A DNA stretch of 64,000 nt from Actinacidiphila paucisporea (GTDB taxonomy: Bacteria; Actinomycetota; Actinomycetes; Streptomycetales; Streptomycetaceae): contig NZ_FRBI01000012.1 in the NCBI RefSeq assembly GCF_900142575.1, positions 168,873 through 232,872 on the forward strand, in the 5' to 3' direction. Under the pieces are notes generated by a model that was not told where the DNA came from, made no database searches, and saw nothing but the letters and a program-made list of their open reading frames with translations. The translations under genes and the position numbers were made by a program. How positions within the stretch are numbered: position 1 is the stretch's first letter; the number at the start of each line of letters is the position of its first letter. Positions 8,975-18,084 of the stretch are shown piece by piece.

Positions 8975-11265
8975 CAGGGGGCCTCGGGGGTGGTCAGCAG
9001 GACGCGGGTGGCGTGCAAGCGGCCGGCGGCCAGGTCGGGGGTGTGCAGCGGGGCCGTCAGGGCGTCGCGGCCGGCGGAGCGCAGCGCGGCGGCCACGGTC
9101 GGCCAGTCGGTGGCCGCGGGGGTGGCGGACTCGCCGGTCGCGGTGAGGGTGGACGAGGCCAGGTCGGCGAGGAGGGGGTCGCCGAGGTCGGGGGCGCCGC
9201 CGGTCTGGACGGCGCCGAGCAGGTCGCGTACCGCGGTGACGACGGCGTCGCGACGGCGCAGGCCCGCGGCGACCGCCCAGCGGGGAGCGCCGCTCGCCGG
9301 GTCGGCGGCCCGCGCGAGGACCACCGGCAGGACGCTCTCCCCCAGGTCCAGGATCTCCAGGTCGGCGCCGAGCCCGGTGGCGGAGCGGAGCAGGAAGGTG
9401 ATCTCGGCGTCGTCGCCGTCCAGCGCCTCCGGTGCGATCCGGCCGACGGTGAGCCTGCCGCCGAGCGCCCGGCGCAGGGCGTCATGGGCGAGTGCGGTCC
9501 GCAGGCCGCGGGCCACCGCCGCGCCCGGGGTCGCGCCAGCGCCCGTACCGGCCGAGGTCGGCTCGACGACACGGGCCTGGTTGTCCGGCCCGAAGGGGCG
9601 CAGCGCCGCCGCGGGCACGAGCAGGGTCTCCCCGCTGAGCAGCGAGGTCGCGGGGCACCAGCGCGCGATCAGCTCGGCGGGGGCGCCGAGCCCCGACGCG
9701 ATGCTCAGCCGGGCCGGCTCGACCGTACGCCACTTGCCGCGCGCGGCCTCCAACTCGGCTCCGGTCAGGGCCTGCTGGACCGGCACCACGCGCTCGGCGT
9801 AGACCTCGGCCGCGCGGTGCAGCGCCCGCAGCCGCGCGCCGGCGACGTGGTGCACGTCGAAGGCGGTGACCTCGCGCCGCACCCGGTGCCCGGTGCCGAG
9901 CACCACCGTGCTGACCTTCAACGGCGTCTGCGCCCAGTCCTCGTCGGCGTAAGCGGCGAAGACCCCGGCTCGGGGCTGCACGAGCACCGCCCGCCCGGAG
10001 ATCTCGGCGAGCGCCGCCTGCGCGGCGTCCTCCTCCGCGGGCCCGTCGCCGACCGGCCCGCCCAGCGGCGACACCGCCCCGGGAGACCCGCCTACGGGAG
10101 CCGGAGCAGCCGCGGAGCCGCCACCGGCCGCCTGCTCCTCCGGCGAACCGAGGTCGGCCATCAGGACGGCCTTCTCCGGCGGCTGCGGCGCCGCCGCGCA
10201 GTGCGGGCAGCGCGGGTGGGGCAGCAGGGGCTCGGCGGTGGTGTCGAGGGAGTCGGTGTGCTGGATGAGCAGCTGGTTCTCGGTCTCCGCGGGCAGCACG
10301 CCGGTGGTGCGGCGGAAGACCTCGTAGCCGAGGAGGTTGCCGATCATCGCCGCGAGGGGGCCGCCGACCGCGGAGGCGGCGGGCTCGCGGGGGCCGGCGG
10401 GGGACACCGCGCTCCACACGTCCGCTGCGGCGCCCGGGTCGCCGTTCGCGCCGAGGCGCAGGGCCGCACAGGTCCAGCAGCCGGGCGCGCCGCGGGACAT
10501 GAGGGGGCCGATCACCACGGAGTCGCCGAACGGCCAGGCGGGGAGCAGGAGCCGGCCGGCCGGGATGCCCGCGTCGAGGAGCGCGGCGAGCCGGCGGGGG
10601 GCGTCAGCGCCGGTGACCAGCACCGTGTCGTAGCCGTCGAGGTCGGGCCAGCCGTAGGCGGCCGGGTCGGCGCCGGCGGTGGCGTCGAGCAGGACCACCT
10701 CGGCGGCGCAGCCGGCGTCCCGCAGCGCCGCCGCCTCGGCGGTGACGTCGGCGAGGCCGTTGCCCGGGCGGTCGAGGGAGCGGGGTACGGCGACGGCGGC
10801 GCAGCCGTTGCGTATCAGGCTCAGCGCGGCCCAGCGGGCGACCGCGTCGTCGCCGACGACGGCGACCCGGGTGTGCCGGAAGCGCCGGAAGCGGGCGACC
10901 GGGCCGTCGGTGTAGTGGTCGATGTAGTCGACCTGCGCGGCGAAGCGCTCGGCGACCGCGGCGTCGAGCGGCTCGTCGTCCGCGGGAACGGCGTCCCGCG
11001 CGAAACCACGCGCGTAGAGCGTACCGACCAGTCGGACCACCATCTCGCGCTGCTTCTCGCCGAGCCCTTCGCAGAGCGCGGCGACGGTGTGGTCGCCGGT
11101 CAGGTGCGGGACCATGATCGTCGCGAAGCGGTAGGCGGAGGGCATGACGACGCTGAATCCGCCGCGCGCGTTGTGGAAGTGCACGCCGGTGGGCGTCTGG
11201 GTGTAGAGCACGTCCCGGCGGATTCGCGGCCGGGTGCCGGCGATCTCGTCGTAGCTGGACACCAT
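8974..11265 (-). CDS. TOMM leader-binding E1-like / cyclodehydratase scaffold protein
   Basis: This 763-residue protein has an N-terminal winged-helix/PqqD-like region (residues 1-85) of the kind that binds leader peptides. An E1/ThiF-like Rossmann core follows (RVAVVGDDAVARWAALSLI, then GCWTCAALRL). Next come a HPRCPHC cysteine pair near residue 395, a Gly/Ala/Pro-rich linker, and a C-terminal region resembling the docking half of SagD-like proteins. Family knowledge says such proteins deliver the precursor to YcaO. The ATG at 11265 follows GGAGGCG, six bases after the SARP stop. The C-terminal part lacks an obvious YcaO ATP site, which fits a scaffold role beside the separate catalytic YcaO. 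Confidence 0.85.
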   Translation of the reverse strand: MVSSYDEIAGTRPRIRRDVLYTQTPTGVHFHNARGGFSVVMPSAYRFATIMVPHLTGDHTVAALCEGLGEKQREMVVRLVGTLYARGFARDAVPADDEPLDAAVAERFAAQVDYIDHYTDGPVARFRRFRHTRVAVVGDDAVARWAALSLIRNGCAAVAVPRSLDRPGNGLADVTAEAAALRDAGCAAEVVLLDATAGADPAAYGWPDLDGYDTVLVTGADAPRRLAALLDAGIPAGRLLLPAWPFGDSVVIGPLMSRGAPGCWTCAALRLGANGDPGAAADVWSAVSPAGPREPAASAVGGPLAAMIGNLLGYEVFRRTTGVLPAETENQLLIQHTDSLDTTAEPLLPHPRCPHCAAAPQPPEKAVLMADLGSPEEQAAGGGSAAAPAPVGGSPGAVSPLGGPVGDGPAEEDAAQAALAEISGRAVLVQPRAGVFAAYADEDWAQTPLKVSTVVLGTGHRVRREVTAFDVHHVAGARLRALHRAAEVYAERVVPVQQALTGAELEAARGKWRTVEPARLSIASGLGAPAELIARWCPATSLLSGETLLVPAAALRPFGPDNQARVVEPTSAGTGAGATPGAAVARGLRTALAHDALRRALGGRLTVGRIAPEALDGDDAEITFLLRSATGLGADLEILDLGESVLPVVLARAADPASGAPRWAVAAGLRRRDAVVTAVRDLLGAVQTGGAPDLGDPLLADLASSTLTATGESATPAATDWPTVAAALRSAGRDALTAPLHTPDLAAGRLHATRVLLTTPEAP

Positions 11266-11270
11266 GTCTG

Positions 11271-12401
11271 TCACGCCTCCGTGGGGTGCAGTCCTGCGGC
11301 GCCGGGCCGCTGCGGTTCTGTGGTGGGGTGCGGGTGCAGGTGCGGCGGCGGGGCCGGGGGGCTCTCCCCGCGTGCCGCGGCGGCGCGGGTGAAGACCCGC
11401 AGCAGTTCGTGGACGCGGTACAGCCCGCGCGGTCCCTCTTCGAGCAGGCCCGCGCCGACCAGGGCGTCCAGGACGCGCCCGCCGTCCACCGGTTCGCCGA
11501 CCGCCGGGTCGGCGCCCGTGCGCGCGGCGGGCGGTGCGGGCGGCGCCGGGGTCCGGCGCGGTGGTACGGCCTCCTGGCCGCTGGACGACTCGCCGCGCAG
11601 AATGGCCAGTTCGAGCCGTTGCAGGGCCGAACCGGGGTCGACACCGAGCGCCTGCGCGAGATACGACTTGAGCCGCCGGTATTCGGCAAGTGCTTCGGCC
11701 CGGCGGCCGGCCCGGTCCAGCGCCTCCATCAACTGCTCGGTGAATCGCTCGTACAGCGGGTAGGCACGGGCGGTGGACCAGATGTCGGCGAGAGCCTCGC
11801 GATGCCTGCCGCACTCCAGTTCGAGATCGAAGACCCGTTCAATGGCCCGCAGCCACTCCTCCCGGAGCTTCGGCAGTTCGTCGCGGTGCAGCAGGTCGGA
11901 GGGCACATTGGCGAGCAGCGGCGACTGCCACAGCGCGAGCGCCTCCCGCAGCAGCCGCAGTTCCGCCTCCGGGTCCGCGGTGGCATAGGCGGCGCCGAGG
12001 AGTTCACGGAAGCGGACCAGGTCGAGCGTGGCGGCGTCGGCGGTGAGCCGGTAACCGCCTGGCACCGCCTCGATCATATTGCCGGCGATGCCGTACTTGC
12101 CGAAGAGGCGGCGCAGCCGCAGAACGCAGCTGTGCAGTGCGGACTTGCCCTGAGCGGGGGTTTCCTCACCCCAGATGACGCGCTGCAGGAAATCCACGGA
12201 TACGACGGAGTTGGCATTCAGCAGCAATGCGGCGAGCAACGCCGCAGGTCGCGAGGGCTGAAGCACCACCGACTCGCTGCCGTCGGCGACCGCCAGCATT
12301 CCGAGTACGGTGAATCGCGTATGGTCCGCCGCGCGCGGCTGCGGACCGATATCTGCCGTCGATAACGCAGAACTGTTTTCGAGCGCGTTGGACAAAACCA
12401 C
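11271..12401 (-). CDS. SARP-family regulator (OmpR-type winged helix + BTAD)
   Basis: A winged-helix DNA-binding domain (FTVLGMLAV to VPGGYRL, roughly residues 30-125) is followed by a bacterial transcriptional activation domain (TLDLVRFRELL to LGVDPGSALQRLE, roughly 130-275). This is the SARP arrangement, usually the pathway activator of an antibiotic cluster. A proline-rich linker and a C-terminal stretch RVLDALVGAGLLEEGPRGLY then RVHELLRVF resemble the small winged helix that follows the NB-ARC ATPase in AfsR-type SARPs, but no ATPase is present. The frame stays open to 12716, yet that extension looks non-coding. I place the start near GTG 12401, about 28 residues before the conserved domain, without a strong ribosome site. 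Confidence 0.85.
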   Translation of the reverse strand: MVLSNALENSSALSTADIGPQPRAADHTRFTVLGMLAVADGSESVVLQPSRPAALLAALLLNANSVVSVDFLQRVIWGEETPAQGKSALHSCVLRLRRLFGKYGIAGNMIEAVPGGYRLTADAATLDLVRFRELLGAAYATADPEAELRLLREALALWQSPLLANVPSDLLHRDELPKLREEWLRAIERVFDLELECGRHREALADIWSTARAYPLYERFTEQLMEALDRAGRRAEALAEYRRLKSYLAQALGVDPGSALQRLELAILRGESSSGQEAVPPRRTPAPPAPPAARTGADPAVGEPVDGGRVLDALVGAGLLEEGPRGLYRVHELLRVFTRAAAARGESPPAPPPHLHPHPTTEPQRPGAAGLHPTEA

Positions 12402-12684
12402 CAACCCACCATCCCCGTAGCCCCGTGTCGACCACCACCGTCGCCCCGCAGGTGTACGCGGGGTGTCGGCTGAAATCCCAGTCGGTCTGGCTGGGTTGCG
12501 GTCACGGAGGACAGTACGGCAGGCCTCTTTACCTTGTCCAGGGAATCCGACCGACACCCGGCAAGCAATGCGGCCCGCACCGCACGCACGCCCGCAAAGC
12601 CGAATTCCCGCCCGCAATCGGGACACACCGGACCGTATGCACGGAGCACGGGCGCGAGCAATCGGACATATCCCGCAGATATTA

Positions 12685-12706
12685 CCGGCGTGTAAAGCGG
12701 CGTTAA
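12685..12706 (-). promoter_or_regulatory. Candidate SARP binding site: 11-bp direct repeats
   Basis: On the minus strand TTAACGCCGCT is followed directly by TTACACGCCGG, two 11-base direct repeats, then by an AT-rich TAATAT. SARPs typically bind direct repeats with 11-bp periodicity near the -35 region. The site would allow autoregulation of the SARP-led operon. The rest of the 12402-12990 gap shows only the hyi promoter and no convincing small gene. Confidence 0.4.
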
Positions 12707-12911
12707 CTCTACCCATTACCTGGCTGTTTTACGCGAGCCACCATCGGGTCGGCCGCACTTTAGGCCGCGCACGGATCGGGGGTGAATAGGCGGTGGCCAT
12801 TCGGTGACCGCGCATACCGGGCCGCTGAGCTGCGGCGGGACCCCGGCGGCTCGCGCCGGCATGCCGGCGGAAGGCGCCGGCGAGCGGCGGCGGGCCGCAG
12901 CCCGGGGTCAC

Positions 12912-12976
12912 TTGACAGCCGGGGCGCGGCTGATTCAGTCTTCCACGAGACAGAAGATTACTTCCGCTATACGGAA
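12912..12976 (+). promoter_or_regulatory. hyi promoter with tandem TTCC-N7-RGAA operators
   Basis: A TTGACA -35 element at 12912-12917 is followed by a weak -10 (TTCAGT, 12934-12939). Two 15-bp boxes follow, TTCCACGAGACAGAA (12941-12955) and TTCCGCTATACGGAA (12962-12976), with starts exactly 21 bp apart. The same pair at the same spacing lies before gcl. The position downstream of the -10 suggests repression. Confidence 0.6.
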
Positions 12977-12990
12977 GGAGCGTACCTCTC

Positions 12991-13812
12991 GTGAGCCTCA
13001 CCGCCGCGCGCTTCGACGTGAACCTCTCCCTTCTCTTCACCGAACTCCCCTTGCTGGGGCGGCCGGCGGCCGCCGCCGCGGCCGGCTTCGACGCGGTCGA
13101 GCTGTGGTGGCCGTGGCCCGACGACCCCGACCCCGGCAAGACCGCGCTCGACGACCTGCGGACCGCCCTGGAGACGGCCGGCACCCGGCTTGTCGGCCTC
13201 AACTTCTACGCCGGGCGGCTGCCGGGCCCCGACCGCGGCGCGCTGTCCCTCCCGGGCGCCGAGTCCGAGCGCTTCCGCGCCAACATCGAGGTCGCCGCGG
13301 ACTTCGCGGCGTCCGTGGGCTGCACGGCGCTCAACGCGCTCTACGGCAACCGGGTCGACGGGGTGGACCCCGCCGAGCAGGACGCGCTCGCCCTCGACAA
13401 CCTGGTGCGCGCCGCGGCCGCCGCGGACCGCGCAGAGGCGACGCTGCTGATCGAGGCGCTCAACGCGGCGGAGTCGCCGCGCTACCCGCTGGTCGACGCG
13501 GAGGCCGCCGTCGCGGTGGTGGAGCGGGTCAACGAGGCGAGCGGGCTGTCCAACGCGCGCTTCCTGCTCGACGTCTACCACCTGGCGATGGGCGGGGCGG
13601 ATCTGGAGGCGGTGATCTCCCGCCATGCCGACGTCGTCGGCCACGTACAGATCGCCGACCTCCCCGGACGGGGGGCGCCGGGGACAGGGGCGCTGCCGCT
13701 GCCCGACCTGCTCGCCCACCTCGACCGGGCGGGTTACGGCGGGTTCGTGGGCCTCGAACACAAGCCGTCCTCCGGGGGGAGCGCGGCCAGTTTCGGGTGG
13801 CTCGCGCGGTGA
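12991..13812 (+). CDS. hyi: Hydroxypyruvate isomerase
   Basis: This 273-residue TIM-barrel protein of the xylose isomerase-like (AP endonuclease 2) family interconverts hydroxypyruvate and tartronate semialdehyde. Seen are FDAVELWWPW near residue 30, GLNFYAG, an IEALN metal-ligand strand near residue 150, LLDVYHLAMGG, GHVQIAD, and the C-terminal GFVGLEHKPS. Length and motifs agree with bacterial Hyi. The GTG start follows AAGGAG. It is the first gene after the tandem operators and is probably cotranscribed with glxR; with gcl it completes the glyoxylate to glycerate route used after allantoin or glycolate breakdown. Confidence 0.9.
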   Translation: MSLTAARFDVNLSLLFTELPLLGRPAAAAAAGFDAVELWWPWPDDPDPGKTALDDLRTALETAGTRLVGLNFYAGRLPGPDRGALSLPGAESERFRANIEVAADFAASVGCTALNALYGNRVDGVDPAEQDALALDNLVRAAAAADRAEATLLIEALNAAESPRYPLVDAEAAVAVVERVNEASGLSNARFLLDVYHLAMGGADLEAVISRHADVVGHVQIADLPGRGAPGTGALPLPDLLAHLDRAGYGGFVGLEHKPSSGGSAASFGWLAR

Positions 13813-13828
13813 CCATCCCCTCGGTCAG

Positions 13829-13948
13829 CGACCAGGGCCGACCAGGGCCGACCGGGGCCCGACCAGGCCGTGGACCGGCCCGCGACCGGCTTCGACCGGG
13901 GCCGCGCACCGGCCCGCGACCGGCTTCGACCGGGGCCGCGCACCGGCC
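13829..13948 (+). repeat. Short tandem repeats between hyi and glxR
   Basis: Three degenerate 10-11-base units resembling gaccagggcc are followed by two adjacent 34-base copies, 13879-13912 and 13913-13946, each starting cccgcgaccggcttcgaccg. They fill most of the 170-base gap. No function is evident. Confidence 0.75.
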
Positions 13949-13982
13949 TCGGAACCCGTAGACCATGTTCGAGGAGCTGCAA

Positions 13983-14882
13983 TTGCGTACCCAGAAGCAG
14001 AAAGTTGCCTGGATAGGCCTCGGCATCATGGGGTCGCCCATGGCGGAGAACCTCATCGCCGCAGGTTACGACGTCACCGGCTACACCCTGGAGGCCGAGA
14101 AACTGGCCCGCCTGGAGGCCAGGGGCGGCACCGCCGCCGGGTCGGTCGCCGAGGCGGTCAGGGACGCCGACGTGATCTTCACGATGGTGCCCGCGTCGCC
14201 TCAGGTGGAGGCCGTCGCCTACGGGAAGGACGGGATCCTCGCGCACGCCAGGGAAGGAGCGCTGCTGATCGACACCTCCTCGATCACCCCGCGGACCTCC
14301 GTCGACCTGGCCAAGGCCGCCGCGGCAAGGGGCATCCGGGTGCTGGACGCGCCCGTGTCCGGCGGTGAGGCGGGGGCCGTCGAGGGAGTGCTGTCGATCA
14401 TGGTCGGCGGTGACGCCGAGGACTTCGCGCGGGCGCGGCCCCTCCTGGACGTGCTCGGCACCACCGTGGTCCTGTGCGGCCCGCACGGCGCCGGGCAGAC
14501 GGTCAAGGCGGCCAACCAGCTGATCGTCGCGGTGAACATCCAGGCCTGCGCCGAGGCCGTAATCTTCCTGGAGAAGTCCGGCGTGGACCTGTCCGCCGCG
14601 CTCGACGTCCTCGGCGGCGGGCTCGCCGGCTCCACCGTGCTGGCCCGCAAGAAGGCCAACTTCCTCGGCCGCGAGTTCGCCCCCGGGTTCCGCGTCGACC
14701 TGCACCACAAGGACATGGGCATCGTGACCGACGCGGCCCGCACCGTCGGGGCGGCGCTGCCCGTGGGCTCGGTGGTGGCCGGCCTCGTCGCGTCGCTGCG
14801 GGCGCAGGGTGACGGCGGGCTCGACCACTCGGCGCTGCTGCGCGGGGTCGAGCGGCTGTCCGGGTCGGCGACCGCCGGCTGA
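13983..14882 (+). CDS. glxR: 2-hydroxy-3-oxopropionate (tartronate semialdehyde) reductase
   Basis: A beta-hydroxyacid dehydrogenase family enzyme of about 299 residues that reduces tartronate semialdehyde to glycerate. The N-terminal Rossmann motif GLGIMGSPMAENL, the DAPVSGGEAGA substrate motif, the catalytic-lysine region GQTVKAANQLIVA, and the C-terminal KDMGIVTDAAR all fit. I prefer the TTG at 13983 because GAGGAG (13971-13976) sits six bases upstream, whereas the in-frame ATG at 13965 has no ribosome site; choosing the ATG adds six residues. It lies after hyi across a short repeat tract and before gcl, matching its pathway role. Confidence 0.9.
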   Translation: MRTQKQKVAWIGLGIMGSPMAENLIAAGYDVTGYTLEAEKLARLEARGGTAAGSVAEAVRDADVIFTMVPASPQVEAVAYGKDGILAHAREGALLIDTSSITPRTSVDLAKAAAARGIRVLDAPVSGGEAGAVEGVLSIMVGGDAEDFARARPLLDVLGTTVVLCGPHGAGQTVKAANQLIVAVNIQACAEAVIFLEKSGVDLSAALDVLGGGLAGSTVLARKKANFLGREFAPGFRVDLHHKDMGIVTDAARTVGAALPVGSVVAGLVASLRAQGDGGLDHSALLRGVERLSGSATAG

Positions 14883-15068
14883 CCGGCCGCGGGTCTGCCG
14901 ATCGCGGTCCGCCGGCCCCCGAAGACACCGTCCGGCGGTGCGTGACTGTCCTGTCGCGCCGAACGCACCGCCGGGCGGGCACCGGTGACGGACCGTCCGT
15001 CGCCGGTTACAGCCGACGGGAACTTCCTGCACTATGGGGTCACGAGACCGAGCAGGGGGTGGTGACCC

Positions 15069-15812
15069 ATGGCAGAGAGCGTGCTGGTGCGCTGTCCGGC
15101 CTGCCGCCGTGACCACACGTACACCGCGCCGACGTATCCCTGCGCGTGCGGGGCGCCGCTCTGCCTGCCGGTGCTGCGCGGCGGGCTGCCGGTGGAGATC
15201 AGGCACCGCTCGTGGGACGACTCCTGGGTACGGCTGCGCTGCCCCGACTGCGGGCGCACCGACCACTGGCCGCAGCCGGAGTTCGGCTGCACCTGCGGTG
15301 CGCTGCTCCGGCTGCCGGTCGACGACGAGGCGACGGGCGAGCCGGGGCGGCTGCCCGTACCGCACGCCGGCGGGCCGGTGCCCGCACCGGGCGGGGACGT
15401 GCCGCCGCCGCCCTGCGACCGGCCGCCGTTCCGCCCGGTCACCATCCGCACCGGGCGGGACGCCCTGACGGCGGCGGCGCAGTACCTGAAGTGGCTCGGC
15501 TTCGCCGAAGTACGCCTGGCCGGCGACCGTACGGCCAACGGCATCGACCTGCGCGGCCAGGGCATGGTCGCCCAGGTCGACCCCAGCACCCAGCCGACGC
15601 CACTCCGGGACGTCGAGTGCCTGTGGCTCAACTGCGCCAACGAGGACGCGGTGGGGGCGTTCTTCTCTCTCGCGGGGTACGCCCACGACGCGCGGTCGCG
15701 CGCCGACCAACTGGGCGTGCCGCTCTTCGTGATGGACCTCACGGGGACGCCGCAGGCGGTGAACGATGCTGCGGACGGCCTGATTCGATCAGGCCCGACT
15801 TCTCCGCGCTGA
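15069..15812 (+). CDS. Zinc-ribbon protein with a restriction-endonuclease-like C-terminus
   Basis: The 247-residue product starts with two CxxC...CxC zinc ribbons (CPAC...CACG near residues 9-30, CPDC...CTCG near residues 58-80). A Pro-rich linker leads to a C-terminal domain (residues about 130-235) whose TAAAQYLKWLGFAEV then NGIDLRGQGMVAQV recalls the Mrr/PD-(D/E)xK fold. The usual catalytic lysine after the Gln is missing, so nuclease activity is doubtful. Nothing in the sequence ties it to glyoxylate metabolism despite its place between glxR and gcl. I do not recognise a named function. Confidence 0.65.
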   Translation: MAESVLVRCPACRRDHTYTAPTYPCACGAPLCLPVLRGGLPVEIRHRSWDDSWVRLRCPDCGRTDHWPQPEFGCTCGALLRLPVDDEATGEPGRLPVPHAGGPVPAPGGDVPPPPCDRPPFRPVTIRTGRDALTAAAQYLKWLGFAEVRLAGDRTANGIDLRGQGMVAQVDPSTQPTPLRDVECLWLNCANEDAVGAFFSLAGYAHDARSRADQLGVPLFVMDLTGTPQAVNDAADGLIRSGPTSPR

Positions 15813-15915
15813 CCCCCTGCGGGGTGGGCCCCGGACTCCCTTGCCCGCCCGGGGGGTGCCTCCCTTTCGGGTACCGCTTTGCCTGCGGCCGCCTCGTGGC
15901 TTGGCGCGGTGAGTG

Positions 15916-16193
15916 CCCCTTGCGGTGCGTCCCTCGGCTGCTGCCCCGCTGTGGCTGAGCGCGCAGTTCCCCGCGCCCCCATGGGGTGCTCCCTGCGGTA
16001 CGTCCCGTGGCTGCGGGCGCGTCGTGGCTTGGCGCGCAGTTTCCCGCGCCTCCGGGGATCCGTTCGGTGCGTCGCTTGTCTGCGGCGCGTCGTGGCTGAG
16101 GGGTGGGCGCCCTCTGGGGGCGTTTCAGGGACGTGGGGAACTGCGCGCTCAGCCGCGATGGCGGTGCAGGTGCGTGGGCCACCGCAAGGGGCA
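15916..16193. repeat. Nested inverted-repeat mosaic upstream of gcl
   Basis: The gap contains ccccttgcggtgcgt (15916-15930) and its inverse ccaccgcaaggggca (16179-16193) at its outer edges. Inside are direct and inverted copies of a gcgcagttccccgcgcc module (15961, 16034, and inverted near 16130-16152). Related blocks occur at 25229, 36359 and 45947. The block has no credible gene of its own. Confidence 0.65.
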
Positions 16194-16218
16194 ACCCGCT
16201 GGGCTCAAGGCGGGGGCC

Positions 16219-16286
16219 TTGACGTGGTGGCGGGGGCGCGCCTACGTTGCTTCCGGATTGCAGAATTCGACTTCCGCATCATGGAA
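16219..16286 (+). promoter_or_regulatory. gcl promoter with tandem TTCC-N7-RGAA operators
   Basis: TTGACG (16219-16224) and TACGTT (16243-16248) are 18 bases apart. Boxes TTCCGGATTGCAGAA (16251-16265) and TTCCGCATCATGGAA (16272-16286) follow, with starts 21 bp apart, ending 16 bases before the gcl start codon. The arrangement copies the hyi promoter: a weaker box first, then a TTCC...GGAA palindrome. Confidence 0.6.
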
Positions 16287-16302
16287 CACCCCGGGAGGGA
16301 CA

Positions 16303-18067
<1,765 letters not shown>

Positions 18068-18084
<17 letters not shown>

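Noticed and set aside
12402..12716. N-terminal extension of the SARP to ATG 12716
   Set aside because: The extra 105 residues are Arg/Cys-rich without similarity to SARP N-termini and would overlap the candidate operator and promoter.
12425..12789. Small plus-strand frames upstream of hyi as RiPP precursor candidates
   Set aside because: They lack a ribosome site, a leader/core pattern and a Ser/Thr/Cys-rich end, and they point away from the cluster.
13829..13948. CRISPR array
   Set aside because: The repeats are adjacent without unique spacers and only two full copies exist.
15913..16302. Extended N-terminus of Gcl
   Set aside because: The open frame upstream runs through the dispersed repeat block; ATG 16303 has a ribosome site and gives the exact family length.
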